NCBI GenBank assembly: GCA_038731975.1
Contig: JAVYQJ010000005.1
Location: forward strand, 1-64,000
Source of the DNA: Thermofilaceae archaeon
GTDB taxonomy: Archaea; Thermoproteota; Thermoprotei; Thermofilales; Thermofilaceae
Length of the DNA: 64,000 nucleotides
Direction of reading: 5' to 3'
Below, in pieces: positions 1-8,883 of this stretch (position 1 is its first letter; each line of letters begins with the position of its first letter). Made by a program: the position numbers and the translations under genes. Under the pieces are notes generated by a model. That model had not been told where the DNA came from, ran no database searches, and was given only the letters and a program-made list of their open reading frames with translations.

Positions 1-356
1 GGCCTTACGCCGGGCACTCCGTTCACCCTCGCAAGCTCGATGTACTTCAACGCCTCCCGCTCCTCCTCGGGCGTGGAGAACACCATCAGCTCTCCCGGCC
101 AGCGAGCCGGGATTTCGAGCTCCTTAATCCACTCCCTCCAAAGGCGGTTACCCTCTACGCAGAGCTTCGCGCGGAGCGGGTGGACCCTCGGATCCTCCTC
201 GTGTCCGGGGTGGATGATCGAGGTGTTAGCCTTGCTAACCCCCCAGCCGACGTCCGGCATCCTCTCGATCAGAGTGACTTCGAAGCCCTCGTACGCGCTG
301 AGCACCCTGGCGATGGAAGCACCTACTACGCCCGCGCCAACGATCGCGACCTTCAC
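1..356 (-). CDS. FAD-dependent glycerol-3-phosphate dehydrogenase-like oxidoreductase, N-terminal part only
   Basis: Read on the minus strand, a GTG start at 356 gives a protein beginning VKVAIVGAGVVGASIAR, a Rossmann FAD-binding GxGxxG motif. It continues with KANTSIIHPGHEEDP, which resembles the N-terminus of GlpA/GlpD and L-2-hydroxyglutarate dehydrogenase-type enzymes. The gene runs off the left edge, so only about 118 residues are visible. It starts 8 bases after the glycerol kinase stop codon on the same strand, so the two are very likely one operon: kinase makes glycerol-3-phosphate and this enzyme oxidises it to dihydroxyacetone phosphate. The family is clear (FAD-dependent DAO superfamily). 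The exact substrate rests on the neighbour. Confidence 0.75.
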   Translation of the reverse strand, partial: MKVAIVGAGVVGASIARVLSAYEGFEVTLIERMPDVGWGVSKANTSIIHPGHEEDPRVHPLRAKLCVEGNRLWREWIKELEIPARWPGELMVFSTPEEEREALKYIELARVNGVPGVR

Positions 357-364
357 TCAACCAC

Positions 365-1942
365 CTAGTAGCCGTAGGCCCAGGGCACCTCCTTTGCCCA
401 GCCGAGAGCCCTCTGGACGGCCGCTCTCCAGCCCCTGTAGAGGCGCTCTCGCGTCTCAGGGTCCATCCTCGGCTCAAACACGCGCTCAGCCCTCCAGTTC
501 CTCCGCACCTCGTCGAGGCTGCTCCAGAAGCCGACCGCGAGGCCGGCCAGGTAGGCTGCGCCGAGCGAAGTGGTCTCGAAGACCACCGGCCTCACGACCC
601 TGACGTTCAGGATGTCGGCTTGGAACTGGAGGAGGAAGTCGCTCCTCGCGGCCCCGCCGTCGGCCTTGAGGACGGTGATCTCCCTGCCCGTGTCGGCCTT
701 CATAGCCTCCACAACGTCCCTGGTGAGGTACGCGATGGCTTCCAGAGCCGCGCGGGCGATGTGCTTCCGCTCCGTCCCCCTCGTGATCCCGATGATCAAA
801 CCCCTCGCGTAGTGGTCCCAGTAGGGCGCGCCCAGCCCGACGAAGGCCGGGACGAAGTAGACTCCGCCCGTATCGGCCGCCGCCTCTGCGAGCGGGTTGA
901 TCTCGGCTGAAACCTCGATGATCTTGAGGCCGTCTCGCAGCCACTGTATCGCGGCGCCGGTGATGAAGATGCTCCCCTCCAGCGCGTACACGGCCCTGCG
1001 GGGCTCCATCGAGTAGAAGACGGTTGTGAGCAACCCGTGCCTCGACGGCACGGGGCTCGCGCCCGTGTTCATCAGGAGGAAGTTCCCGGTCCCGTAGGTG
1101 CACTTCACGTCACCCACGTCGAAGCCCGCCTGGCCGAAGAGAGCCGCCTGCTGGTCGCCCGCGTCCCCCGTCACAGGCACTGAGGCCCCGCCCAGGAGCG
1201 CTGAAACCTCGGGGCCCGTGTACCCGTACACCTCCCTATCGCTGGAGGGTCTGGGCAGTGGGAGCATCTCCTGCGGTATGCGGCCCTGGAGCTCGAGTAG
1301 TTCGCTGTCCCAGTCGAGCTTCCTGATGTTGAAGAGCATCGTCCTCGAAGCGTTGCTGTAATCGGTCACGTGCGCCCCACCGCGCTCGGGGGTCATGACG
1401 TCCCTGGAGCCGCGCGTCAGGTTCCACACGATCCACGTGTCGATCGTGCCGAACACGAGCTCCCCCTTCTCGGCCCTCTCCCGAGCCCCCGGGACGTTGT
1501 CTAGGATCCACCAGAGCTTCGTGCTGGAGAAGTAGCAGTCGGGGACGAGCCCGCTCTTCTCCCTGATCAACTCAAAGCAGCAATCCCTCAAGCGGTCGAC
1601 CTGCGGAGCCGTCCTGCGATCCTGCCACACGATCGCGTTGTAGACGGGCTGGCCCGTCCTCGCGTCCCACACGACCGTCGTCTCCCGCTGGTTTGTGACG
1701 CCGATAGCCGCGATCTCCCTAGCGTCGATCCTGGCCCTCTCCAAAGCCTCCTTTACAACCAGCTTCACCTTCTCCCAGATCTCGAGCGGGTTATGCTCAA
1801 CCCAGCCCGGCCTCGGGTAGATTTGCGCGTGCTCGCGGTAAGCCCAGCCACCGGGCACGGGCAGCCCATCAGCGTTAAAGATCATGGCGCGAGTACCGGT
1901 CGTCCCCTGATCTATCGCGAGAACGTACTTACCTTCGCGCAT
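365..1942 (-). CDS. glpK: Glycerol kinase
   Basis: This 525-residue FGGY-family kinase phosphorylates glycerol with ATP to sn-glycerol-3-phosphate in the cytoplasm. The N-terminus carries the phosphate-1 motif [15 protein letters not shown]. Further hallmarks are [34 protein letters not shown] and the C-terminal [19 protein letters not shown]. The length is slightly above the usual 490-510 residues. The start is ATG at 1942, with a TATA-like GTATAAAAGG about 26 bases upstream (1973-1982), which fits a leaderless transcript. It leads an operon with the downstream FAD-dependent dehydrogenase, so the pair is a glycerol utilisation route, or could supply glycerol phosphate for lipid metabolism. 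Confidence 0.93.
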   Translation of the reverse strand: MREGKYVLAIDQGTTGTRAMIFNADGLPVPGGWAYREHAQIYPRPGWVEHNPLEIWEKVKLVVKEALERARIDAREIAAIGVTNQRETTVVWDARTGQPVYNAIVWQDRRTAPQVDRLRDCCFELIREKSGLVPDCYFSSTKLWWILDNVPGARERAEKGELVFGTIDTWIVWNLTRGSRDVMTPERGGAHVTDYSNASRTMLFNIRKLDWDSELLELQGRIPQEMLPLPRPSSDREVYGYTGPEVSALLGGASVPVTGDAGDQQAALFGQAGFDVGDVKCTYGTGNFLLMNTGASPVPSRHGLLTTVFYSMEPRRAVYALEGSIFITGAAIQWLRDGLKIIEVSAEINPLAEAAADTGGVYFVPAFVGLGAPYWDHYARGLIIGITRGTERKHIARAALEAIAYLTRDVVEAMKADTGREITVLKADGGAARSDFLLQFQADILNVRVVRPVVFETTSLGAAYLAGLAVGFWSSLDEVRRNWRAERVFEPRMDPETRERLYRGWRAAVQRALGWAKEVPWAYGY

Positions 1943-2040
1943 AGGGCTCGCAAGCGGGAACTCTAAAGTGTAGGTATAAAAGGTGTGCCACAGCTAAACA
2001 TGCTTAAGCTTCGCGAAAGTTTCGCCCCTCGTGGTAACCC

Positions 2041-2049
2041 ACTTTAAAG
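2041..2049 (+). promoter_or_regulatory. TATA box for the candidate structured RNA
   Basis: The sequence ACTTTAAAG is centred about 26 bases before position 2071, where the closing stem of the candidate RNA begins. That is the archaeal TATA-to-start distance. No protein start lies near 2071. Confidence 0.5.
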
Positions 2050-2069
2050 CCCGCCGCGCCGCATACCAC

Positions 2070-2224
2070 GCCGGGCAGGGAAGACCGAGCTAAGAGGCCC
2101 GACGATGCGCTGCCAAGCCTCTTAGCCCGGGTAAACCCTCGGGCGAAGGCTCGGGGGTTAACTCGAGCTGGGAGGCCTGGCAACGCACCGCCGGAACCTC
2201 CTAGCTCGATCTTCCCTGCCCGGC
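2070..2224 (+). ncRNA. Candidate structured non-coding RNA (four-way-junction fold), family not recognised
   Basis: The ends form a perfect 15-bp stem: GCCGGGCAGGGAAGA at 2070-2084 pairs with 2210-2224. Inside are three hairpins. The first (2089-2097 with 2118-2126) has 9 bp. The second (2134-2144 with 2149-2159) has 11 bp closed by GAAG. The third (2165-2175 with 2197-2207) has 11 bp. The large loops of hairpins one and three are alike, roughly CCYGRCRAYGCRCYGCC. Three pairs are G-U on the plus strand and would be A-C on the minus strand, which favours plus. A TATA box lies at -26, and the next gene has its own promoter at 2244-2254. I could not match it to tRNA, 5S, SRP RNA, RNase P RNA or any riboswitch I know. 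A non-transcribed palindromic DNA element is the alternative. Confidence 0.6.
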
Positions 2225-2276
2225 CGCCTTCTCAACCTTCAGCAAGGTAAATAGGCCAGTCATACCCAGAGTGATC

Positions 2277-3083
2277 ATGAGCGGACAGCGGCCCACGGTT
2301 ATCGTTTCGAGGGACATCCTGGACAAGTGGATCGCTACAGACCCCTTTGTCGCGCTAGTCGTGAGGGAGCTTGAAGGCGATGAGGAGGTTTCCGCGCTCC
2401 TCGAGATGAGCAACATAAACGCGGTTAAGCGGCTCGGCTACAACGACCACGGGCCGGTTCACGCGCGGATCGTCGCTGGGACCTCGATCGAGCTCATGCA
2501 GATTCTCCACCAGCGCGGCATACGCTTCACATCGATCGAGCACGGGACTGCGAGGAGCCTGGACGAAGTGAAGCTGATCCTGCTCCTAACGAGCTACCTC
2601 CACGACATCGGGAACGCCGTGCACCGCCACTTCCACGAGGCCATCGGCAGCTCGCTGGCGAAGGACATCGTTGACAGGCTGCTAGCGAAGCTGCTGCCGC
2701 GCCCGCTCCGCCAGCGCGTCCTGATCAGGCAGGAGATCCTCTCCGCCATACACTCCACGGCGATGGACGTGCCGGCTCTAACGCTGGAGGCGAGCATCGT
2801 CAAGCTCGCGGACGGCTTGGACATGTCGGAGGGCCGGGCCCGCATCCCCTACAAGATGGGTAAGGTGGACATGCACTCCCTATCCGCGCTGAACGTGAAG
2901 CGGGTTGAGATTTCCCCCGGGGACGGCGTACCCATCGTTGTATCCATACACTTCAAAGACATGGCCGGCTTCTTCCAGGTTGAAAGAGTCCTGCTGCCCA
3001 AGCTGGAGGGAGGGAAGCTGAAGGGGCTAGTAAAAATAGAGGCTTACGATCAGACCGGCAAGCTCGTGACGAGCATCATGTAG
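2277..3083 (+). CDS. HD-domain metal-dependent phosphohydrolase-like protein
   Basis: The protein has about 268 residues and an HD domain in its first half: TSYLHDIGNAVHRHFHE supplies the His-Asp pair, AIHSTAMD a further His, and IVKLADGLDMSEGR the distal Asp. HD proteins bind divalent metals and usually hydrolyse phosphoester bonds in nucleotides or related molecules. The substrate cannot be told. The C-terminal 80 residues (VKRVEISPGDGVPIVVSIHF...) form a separate beta-rich domain. I chose ATG 2277 because TATA-like AGGTAAATAGG (2244-2254) lies 26 bases before it. A GTG at 2271 is in frame. It is convergent with the membrane protein that follows, 5 bases apart. Confidence 0.75.
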   Translation: MSGQRPTVIVSRDILDKWIATDPFVALVVRELEGDEEVSALLEMSNINAVKRLGYNDHGPVHARIVAGTSIELMQILHQRGIRFTSIEHGTARSLDEVKLILLLTSYLHDIGNAVHRHFHEAIGSSLAKDIVDRLLAKLLPRPLRQRVLIRQEILSAIHSTAMDVPALTLEASIVKLADGLDMSEGRARIPYKMGKVDMHSLSALNVKRVEISPGDGVPIVVSIHFKDMAGFFQVERVLLPKLEGGKLKGLVKIEAYDQTGKLVTSIM

Positions 3084-3088
3084 CGCTT

Positions 3089-5149
3089 TCAGGGGACATA
3101 GAAGGCTCTGAACTTCGGTATCACGTTCACCAGCAGATCGTAGATGCCGGCTAGGAGGTAGCCGGATCCCAGCCCCCAGCAGAGGCCTGCAGCCACGTAG
3201 GAGGCGTACTCCTCGTACCTCCTAGCGCCGAAGATCCTGATGCCCAGGTACTTGGCGATGAGCGCCGCGAGGGATGCGCTCCACATGTAGTGCGGCAGCC
3301 AGAGGGTTGCGGCGAGCGCTGTGGGGTTAATGATGAACCAGGCGAAGCGCATCCGGAGGAATTGTATCGAAAAGACGGTAGCGATGCCGAGGACGGCCAG
3401 CAGAGCGTGGTACCAGAAGGGCATCTCGAGTAGAGTGGCGTGGTAGGTTAACCCTCTCACCCCCTGATCCAGCGCCATGTCAACCGCCCAGGCGTTGTAG
3501 ATGTAGTTCAATCTCGCGTAGCCGCCGACGTGGTGCATCCACCATGTGCTGACGAACATGCCGAGCGGCCAACCAACCACCGCGACGGCTAGCAGAAGGA
3601 TGAGCACATCGTTCAGGTTCGCGTTGAGGTCGCGAGCCCACTTGTACGTGTGCGCGACCCAGCCCATGTTGTAGGGTATCTGCCTGTACGCGGCTCCGCT
3701 CCCGTGCACTACGAGGGCCATGTTCTGGATGTAGAGGGCTTGGTTGCTCTGAGCCGGCACGCTGGCCCACGCGCCTATAGAAGCCCCCACCGGCCAGATC
3801 AGCAGGTAGTATGTCTCCATCGTGGGAGGATGCCACCAGATTTCGGCGTAGTACCTTACGATGGAGATCTGCCAGAGGATGAAGAGGATGAAGAAGTAGA
3901 CCATCATTACGGGGTTCGCGCCAGCCGCAGTCCACAAAGCCAGCCAAACGATGAAGAGGCCAGCAAACAAGTAGAGCAGCTGCTTGACCGGGAGCTCGGA
4001 TTCGCCCTTCAGCAGCCGTGGGAGCGTCCTTCTCGCCTCCCAGAGCGTCAGCAGCCCCAGCCCGAGCGTTAACCCTATTGAGCCGAACTCGGCCATGGGG
4101 AAGGGAGGTCTCATACCGAACCATATGTGGGCCTGGCTCTCAACGTCGGGCGCGTACGGCAGGAGGCCGAGCCTCACACCCACGGTGGTGTAGACCACGT
4201 AGAAGATGAACCACACGATCAGCGGTGTGATCAGGACGTCGTACGGCAGCAGCGTCATGAGGATCGCCTGGTGGATTATGAAGACCGTGAAGAAGCAGGC
4301 ACCCGGCAGCACGGTCGCAGTGTACTGGTGGAGGGGGATGGGGATTTCGCCCCACAAAGCTGCTCCCAGGATGGGGACAATGGGTAAAACCTCCATCACC
4401 ATCGGGATTACCGAGAGGAAGACAGCTCCAACGGCGAATGAGATCCAGAAGACCTTCACTCTGACGTCTGAGAGGTCGAAGAGCTTCGACTTGTACTTCC
4501 CCTTCGACTCAACCCACGTGCCGGCGTTCGTGAGCAGAACGGTGGCTGGGACGCTCATCGGGTAGACGAGCCTCTCGACCTCAACCGTCTGGGGGCCTAT
4601 GACCGCATAAACGAGCGTGATGATCATCGCTGTGGTTACGACAAGCCATAGGCCCCAGTAGACGGTGGACGGCAGCCAAGCACTCCACTCGACGACTTCC
4701 CCCGGGATGAGCCCCCTCCAAGCCCTCTCGACCAGCCTTAGGTCCTTCGGCGCGATGAGGGACGGTGTAAGATCCCAGCACCAGGCGCGGACCGCTGGGT
4801 CAGCTAACGCTCTGACCCTGAACGTCTCGACGAGGGAGATGATGTCGCCCCAACCTTCCCCGCCGGCACCGGTGATCATGAACGCTTTGCCAGCCGCGTA
4901 CCACAGAGGCAGTAGCAGCAAGAGCAGCTGCGCGGGGCGGAGCCTAAACCTGGGCGATATCCTGCCGAGCGCCTCGAGGAGCAGGAGGATGTAGATGGGC
5001 CCTATGAACCATCCTCTAATGACACCCGAGATCGATACCACGACAGCGCACACTAGCTGGGATACGACAATCAGGAGGATAACGGCTACAAGGATGGGCG
5101 GTGTTAGAATGCGTTCAGCTCTAACTTCAACCTTTTCTCCCACAACCAA
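3089..5149 (-). CDS. Large polytopic membrane protein of unknown function (DUF6785/DUF6784-like)
   Basis: The protein has 686 residues and some twelve to fourteen hydrophobic segments spread over its whole length, with short loops rich in Trp and Tyr. A soluble-looking stretch near residues 205-230 (VESKGKYKSKLFDLSD) separates an N-terminal membrane block from the rest. It resembles the large uncharacterised archaeal and bacterial membrane proteins annotated DUF6785/DUF6784, recalled from memory and not searched. No catalytic or transport motif is evident. The start is TTG at 5149 or GTG two codons later. The AT-rich stretch 5150-5230 upstream probably holds its promoter. It is a single-gene unit. 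Confidence 0.6.
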   Translation of the reverse strand: MVVGEKVEVRAERILTPPILVAVILLIVVSQLVCAVVVSISGVIRGWFIGPIYILLLLEALGRISPRFRLRPAQLLLLLLPLWYAAGKAFMITGAGGEGWGDIISLVETFRVRALADPAVRAWCWDLTPSLIAPKDLRLVERAWRGLIPGEVVEWSAWLPSTVYWGLWLVVTTAMIITLVYAVIGPQTVEVERLVYPMSVPATVLLTNAGTWVESKGKYKSKLFDLSDVRVKVFWISFAVGAVFLSVIPMVMEVLPIVPILGAALWGEIPIPLHQYTATVLPGACFFTVFIIHQAILMTLLPYDVLITPLIVWFIFYVVYTTVGVRLGLLPYAPDVESQAHIWFGMRPPFPMAEFGSIGLTLGLGLLTLWEARRTLPRLLKGESELPVKQLLYLFAGLFIVWLALWTAAGANPVMMVYFFILFILWQISIVRYYAEIWWHPPTMETYYLLIWPVGASIGAWASVPAQSNQALYIQNMALVVHGSGAAYRQIPYNMGWVAHTYKWARDLNANLNDVLILLLAVAVVGWPLGMFVSTWWMHHVGGYARLNYIYNAWAVDMALDQGVRGLTYHATLLEMPFWYHALLAVLGIATVFSIQFLRMRFAWFIINPTALAATLWLPHYMWSASLAALIAKYLGIRIFGARRYEEYASYVAAGLCWGLGSGYLLAGIYDLLVNVIPKFRAFYVP

Positions 5150-5430
5150 AGCGCTAAGTAGTTTTATTTATGTTTATCTATCAGTCTTTATATTGGTATT
5201 TTTAGCTCAGAAGCCCTTTGCACAATAAGCGCAAAATGGCTGCTTTCGAACGTTGTAGCTACGCGGTTGCAGCGATCGTTTTAATCAATCAAGTCTACAG
5301 GCCTATCAACAGTAAAAGGTCAACCATACCGGACCTCGACGTTTCTGACTAGTGCTAAACCTGAATAGTGACAAGATCCCTGTGGGCAGAATTATTCTGA
5401 AAAATCGAGAAAAAAGTATCAACCCGAAGG

Positions 5431-6330
5431 TTACACCCGTTCCTTTTCAGCATTTCCCTTTCTCATCCTCTTGTAACCGAGGAAACCGGCTGCACCCACG
5501 ATCGCCAGCGGTGAAAGACCGATCAAAGCCGTGATAATGGCGTAAACTATGGAGAAAAGCAGGCTTAGCGCGTTCGCTACCGCGGGTGTAGGATCAAACG
5601 TGGGGAACTGGATGATGGGTTTTACTTCCTTTGGTGGAGCCTCGATGTAGACGTAGATCGTGGAGTACTCGATCATCCTCTCCAAGTTCTTGAGTTGCGC
5701 AGCGTAGACCTCAATCTGCGCTCTCACTCTCCAAAGGCACTCCTCAACCTTCGGCATCTCCTCCACATTCTTCGCTCTCTCGAGCATTTGGAGGAGCCTC
5801 TGCTCCAGCGCTAGCGAAGCGTTCAACCTGGCTTTCAAATCCACGTAATCCTCGGTCACATCCCTAGCAAACGTTCTCAACTCAACTACTTCACCCAGCT
5901 TCTTAACTTCCTCCAAGGCTTCATCGAAGCGTTCACTGGGTACTCTGAGGACAGCATAACCTCCGTCCTCCCTCACGTTCGTTTCACCCACGTATCCGCC
6001 GAGCATGAGAGCTGCTCCAGCCAGTTCCTCAGCCACGCGTTTAACAGCTCCCTCGCCTACTCGAAGCCTTACAAACCCCTCCAAGATCACTTTCCTACCC
6101 TCAGGGATCGAGTACGATACTTCAGAGCCACCGCTTCCCAAGGATTCACTAGCCCCTTTCGATGCTAGCGTACTGTAGCGTTCGCTATCTGTGGGCAGTG
6201 CTATGGGCGCCGAAGTTTGGGCGGTAACCCCGAACCTTCCCGGGAGAAGCTGGCCGACGCAAACTCCCAGGATGAAGATGCCTAAGGCTGAGAGCAGAAC
6301 TGCAATCCACCTCAATCTAGGCTTTTTCAA
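5431..6330 (-). CDS. DUF4349-family membrane-anchored protein
   Basis: An N-terminal membrane segment (RWIAVLLSALGIFILGVCVG) leads to an extracytoplasmic domain and ends in a second hydrophobic segment (IVYAIITALIGLSPLAIVG) with a basic tail. The central part matches the DUF4349 layout: GYVGETNVREDGGYAVLRVP, then a helical hairpin (DYVDLKARLNASLALEQRLLQ...), then ERMIEYSTIYVYIE. The role is unknown, probably at the cell envelope. I chose TTG 6330 because a TATA-like TTTTTA lies 26 bases upstream. An in-frame ATG at 6429 would add 33 residues that look non-coding. It is divergent from the secreted propeller-like gene. Confidence 0.65.
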   Translation of the reverse strand: MKKPRLRWIAVLLSALGIFILGVCVGQLLPGRFGVTAQTSAPIALPTDSERYSTLASKGASESLGSGGSEVSYSIPEGRKVILEGFVRLRVGEGAVKRVAEELAGAALMLGGYVGETNVREDGGYAVLRVPSERFDEALEEVKKLGEVVELRTFARDVTEDYVDLKARLNASLALEQRLLQMLERAKNVEEMPKVEECLWRVRAQIEVYAAQLKNLERMIEYSTIYVYIEAPPKEVKPIIQFPTFDPTPAVANALSLLFSIVYAIITALIGLSPLAIVGAAGFLGYKRMRKGNAEKERV

Positions 6331-6537
6331 ACCTATCTGCTGCGGTATCCAGTAAAAACCGAAGCATGTAAACGGGCTGTTCAATAAGCTGGACGTGTGA
6401 ACTTTTAGAAAATTGGCTATTAGAAGCATAAGGAAAAATTTTTGTTAATAATAATTATTTTCCTAAACATTATAGGTGTTTTCCTAAGAGTTCTTTTAAG
6501 ATAAAAGTTTAAAAGGAAGGTATTGCAGATGTTATTG

Positions 6538-8277
6538 ATGGTGGATAGGGTAGCCCGATACGTGCTGTGCATCCTGCTACTCCTCTGCTTGGCCGTAGGC
6601 TCAGGATCAGCTCTTCCTGAGAGGATCGTTCAGGAGGGCTTTCTGGTGGTCGGTAGGGAGGGCGACTATGCGGTTTTCAACGACATCCTCGTCGTTAACA
6701 GCAGCGTCTACATTGGTGGGTGTACCGGGAAGTTCGGAAACAACGTTTGGACGCTTTTGAAGCTCGATGAAGGCGGGAGCTTATCCTCGTACTTATCGGA
6801 GGAGGGAGGCATGATCGTCAGCCTCGCCTTTGATGGCTCGAGGATATACGCTGCGGGTTTCCTTGAACATGATACACTTCCGAAGACGACAGGCTTCCTA
6901 GCTGCGTTCACTCTTAACCTTGAGAGGCTCTGGGAGAGGGAGTGGGTGGGGTCCCCTGTATTCAGTGAGTTTAAGGGCGTTTACGTGAGGGGGGATCGGG
7001 TTTACGTTGTCGGAGAGGCGTACTACTCGGGCGACCGAGGCTTCGATGTAGTAGTCCAAAAGTATGATAAGGAGGGCTCCCTCCTATGGGAGAACACACT
7101 CGTCGCGAGTGGTCATCAGGAAGCCGAATCCCTCGTCGTGAGTACCGGGAAGATTTACGTTGCAGGTTCAACATCGCCATACATCTCGGGAGGGAACGTT
7201 GACGGGTTGGTGGTTGTAATTGATGAGAGTAGCGGTCTAGTCGAAACCAGGGTTTGGGGAGGAGAGGGGAATGACTTCTTCAAGAGCATCGAGCTTGATG
7301 GTGCAATGTACGTGTGCGGTTTCACGGATTCCTATGGAAAGGGGGGATTCGATGGAGTACTGCTTAAGCTCGACCTGAGGGGGGAGGTTATCTGGTGGAG
7401 GACTTTCGGGAACGCTGGGGGTGATTCTTTCATCGATCTCGCTCTTCACGAGGGCGAGATCCATGTCGTTGGGCACACGACCGTAAATGGGAGCATGCTC
7501 CCAGTTTACCTCCAGTACAGCTTCGATGGGACTCTGCTCGGCTCCTGGACCCTTCCTGCGGGCAACCAATCGACTTGGACGAGTGTCTACCCCGCAGGCG
7601 GTTCAATCCACCTGGCTGGAAACCTGGGGAAGAGCCCCTTCCTAGTCAATGGAATCTACGCACGCTATGCGACACGCTACGTGCTGACTGTGAATTTCCC
7701 CGGCGACGGTTTCTGGGCGGCTCTAGACAATGAAAACAAGACTGGGCGAAGCGTAAGCTTTGAAACTTCGAGTGTTGAACGTAGGCTTGAGGTAACGGCC
7801 CGCGTTAATTATGGGGGGACTCGGCTAGTTTTCGACGGATGGAGCGATGGTGCGCGTGATAACCCACGCCCAGTGAAGGTGGTGAAGGATACCGTCCTAA
7901 ACGCCACGTATAGAGTCGAGCACTACGTGACCGTGAGGAGCGAGTACGGGAAGCCTTCGGGTGAAGGGTGGTACGCCGAAGGATCGATTGCAACGGTATC
8001 AGTGGAGCCGAGTATCGCTACCGAGAGCTTCTTCGTCAACTACGTTTTTGAAGGATGGTACGAGAACGGAAGGAAGGTTTCGGCAACTCCCACCTTCTCC
8101 TTCGTGGTCATGAATCCCACGGTCCTTAAGGCCGGATGGAGAATGGAGCTCAATCTAGCACTGATAGTCCTCCTGCTTTCCGTCCTTTTGCTCGCGCTAC
8201 TCCTACTCTTCCTGCTCATCCTGGAAAGGAGGGAGAAAGGGAGAGGTAGGCAGGCTTCTCGCAGGCACGGCCATTGA
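6538..8277 (+). CDS. Secreted beta-propeller-like protein with C-terminal membrane anchor
   Basis: A signal peptide (YVLCILLLLCLAVGSGSA) leads into about 350 residues of repeated units such as DGLVVVIDESSG, KIYVAGSTSP, MYVCGFTDSYGKGGFDGVL and EIHVVGHTT. This is the pattern of SBBP/beta-propeller repeats. Two small repeats follow (residues about 385-530; LVFDGWSDGARDNPRPV, YVFEGWYENGRKV), like the InlB-B or bacterial-repeat fold. The end is one transmembrane segment and a basic tail (ERREKGRGRQASRR), so the protein is probably displayed on the cell surface. No enzyme motif is visible. TATA-like TTTAAAAG at 6508-6515 points to ATG 6538. ATG 6529 or TTG 6523 are alternatives. Confidence 0.7.
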   Translation: MVDRVARYVLCILLLLCLAVGSGSALPERIVQEGFLVVGREGDYAVFNDILVVNSSVYIGGCTGKFGNNVWTLLKLDEGGSLSSYLSEEGGMIVSLAFDGSRIYAAGFLEHDTLPKTTGFLAAFTLNLERLWEREWVGSPVFSEFKGVYVRGDRVYVVGEAYYSGDRGFDVVVQKYDKEGSLLWENTLVASGHQEAESLVVSTGKIYVAGSTSPYISGGNVDGLVVVIDESSGLVETRVWGGEGNDFFKSIELDGAMYVCGFTDSYGKGGFDGVLLKLDLRGEVIWWRTFGNAGGDSFIDLALHEGEIHVVGHTTVNGSMLPVYLQYSFDGTLLGSWTLPAGNQSTWTSVYPAGGSIHLAGNLGKSPFLVNGIYARYATRYVLTVNFPGDGFWAALDNENKTGRSVSFETSSVERRLEVTARVNYGGTRLVFDGWSDGARDNPRPVKVVKDTVLNATYRVEHYVTVRSEYGKPSGEGWYAEGSIATVSVEPSIATESFFVNYVFEGWYENGRKVSATPTFSFVVMNPTVLKAGWRMELNLALIVLLLSVLLLALLLLFLLILERREKGRGRQASRRHGH

Positions 8278-8291
8278 GGCTAGGGGCTGCT

Positions 8292-8849
8292 TCAATCCTT
8301 GCAGGAGCGCAGTAGAGCAGCGATTGCCGGCACCTCTCTCACCCCCTCCTCATGTACGATACCCCATGCGTGGTGTATTCTATGCACCTCGAGGGGCTCG
8401 AAGAGGCCTCCGAAGGCTGCGTGCAGGGCTCTTTCCAGAGCTTTGTGGCTTTTAACGTGCGGCTCCTCGTCGAACTCGAGCAGTAGGAGGCCTTTCGGCT
8501 TGAGAACTCTGTGCAGCTCTCTAGCGTACAGCTTCCGGTTCGAGATGAAGGTGAAGGCGTAGGAGTCGAGGATCCCATCGAAGCTGGAGTCGGGGAAGGG
8601 GAGGTGGAATTCCGCTGTAGCTCTAACCCTTTCGCAGCAAGCGCCCAGGAGGAGGAGCGGCTCGATAGCCACGTCGAGGGCTACAACCTCCACTCCCTGC
8701 ATCGCGAGGGGGATTGTGTTACGGCCGCTCCCGCAGCCCACCTCGAGTACCCTGCCCCAGCCACCCAGCGCACCCACCAGGAGCCCCAGTCTCGGGGAGG
8801 GGGCGCCCCTATTCTGCAGCGCATCGGCGTGCGACTTCCACGCGTGCAT
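8292..8849 (-). CDS. Class I SAM-dependent methyltransferase
   Basis: This 185-residue protein shows the methyltransferase core: motif I VLEVGCGSGRNTIPLA, an acidic residue at the end of strand 2 (VVALDVA), motif II/III around FPDSSFDGILDSYAF, and motif post-III LHRVLKPKGLLLLEFDE. These are typical of the Methyltransf_11/25 families. The substrate is unknown. It follows the phosphatase-HD gene on the same strand, but a TATA-like CTTTAAGC around 8876-8882 suggests its own promoter. The start is ATG 8849. It is convergent with the secreted protein gene. Confidence 0.85.
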   Translation of the reverse strand: MHAWKSHADALQNRGAPSPRLGLLVGALGGWGRVLEVGCGSGRNTIPLAMQGVEVVALDVAIEPLLLLGACCERVRATAEFHLPFPDSSFDGILDSYAFTFISNRKLYARELHRVLKPKGLLLLEFDEEPHVKSHKALERALHAAFGGLFEPLEVHRIHHAWGIVHEEGVREVPAIAALLRSCKD

Positions 8850-8883
8850 GAGGGGCGGCTGCGCAGGCAGGCACGCTTAAAGG

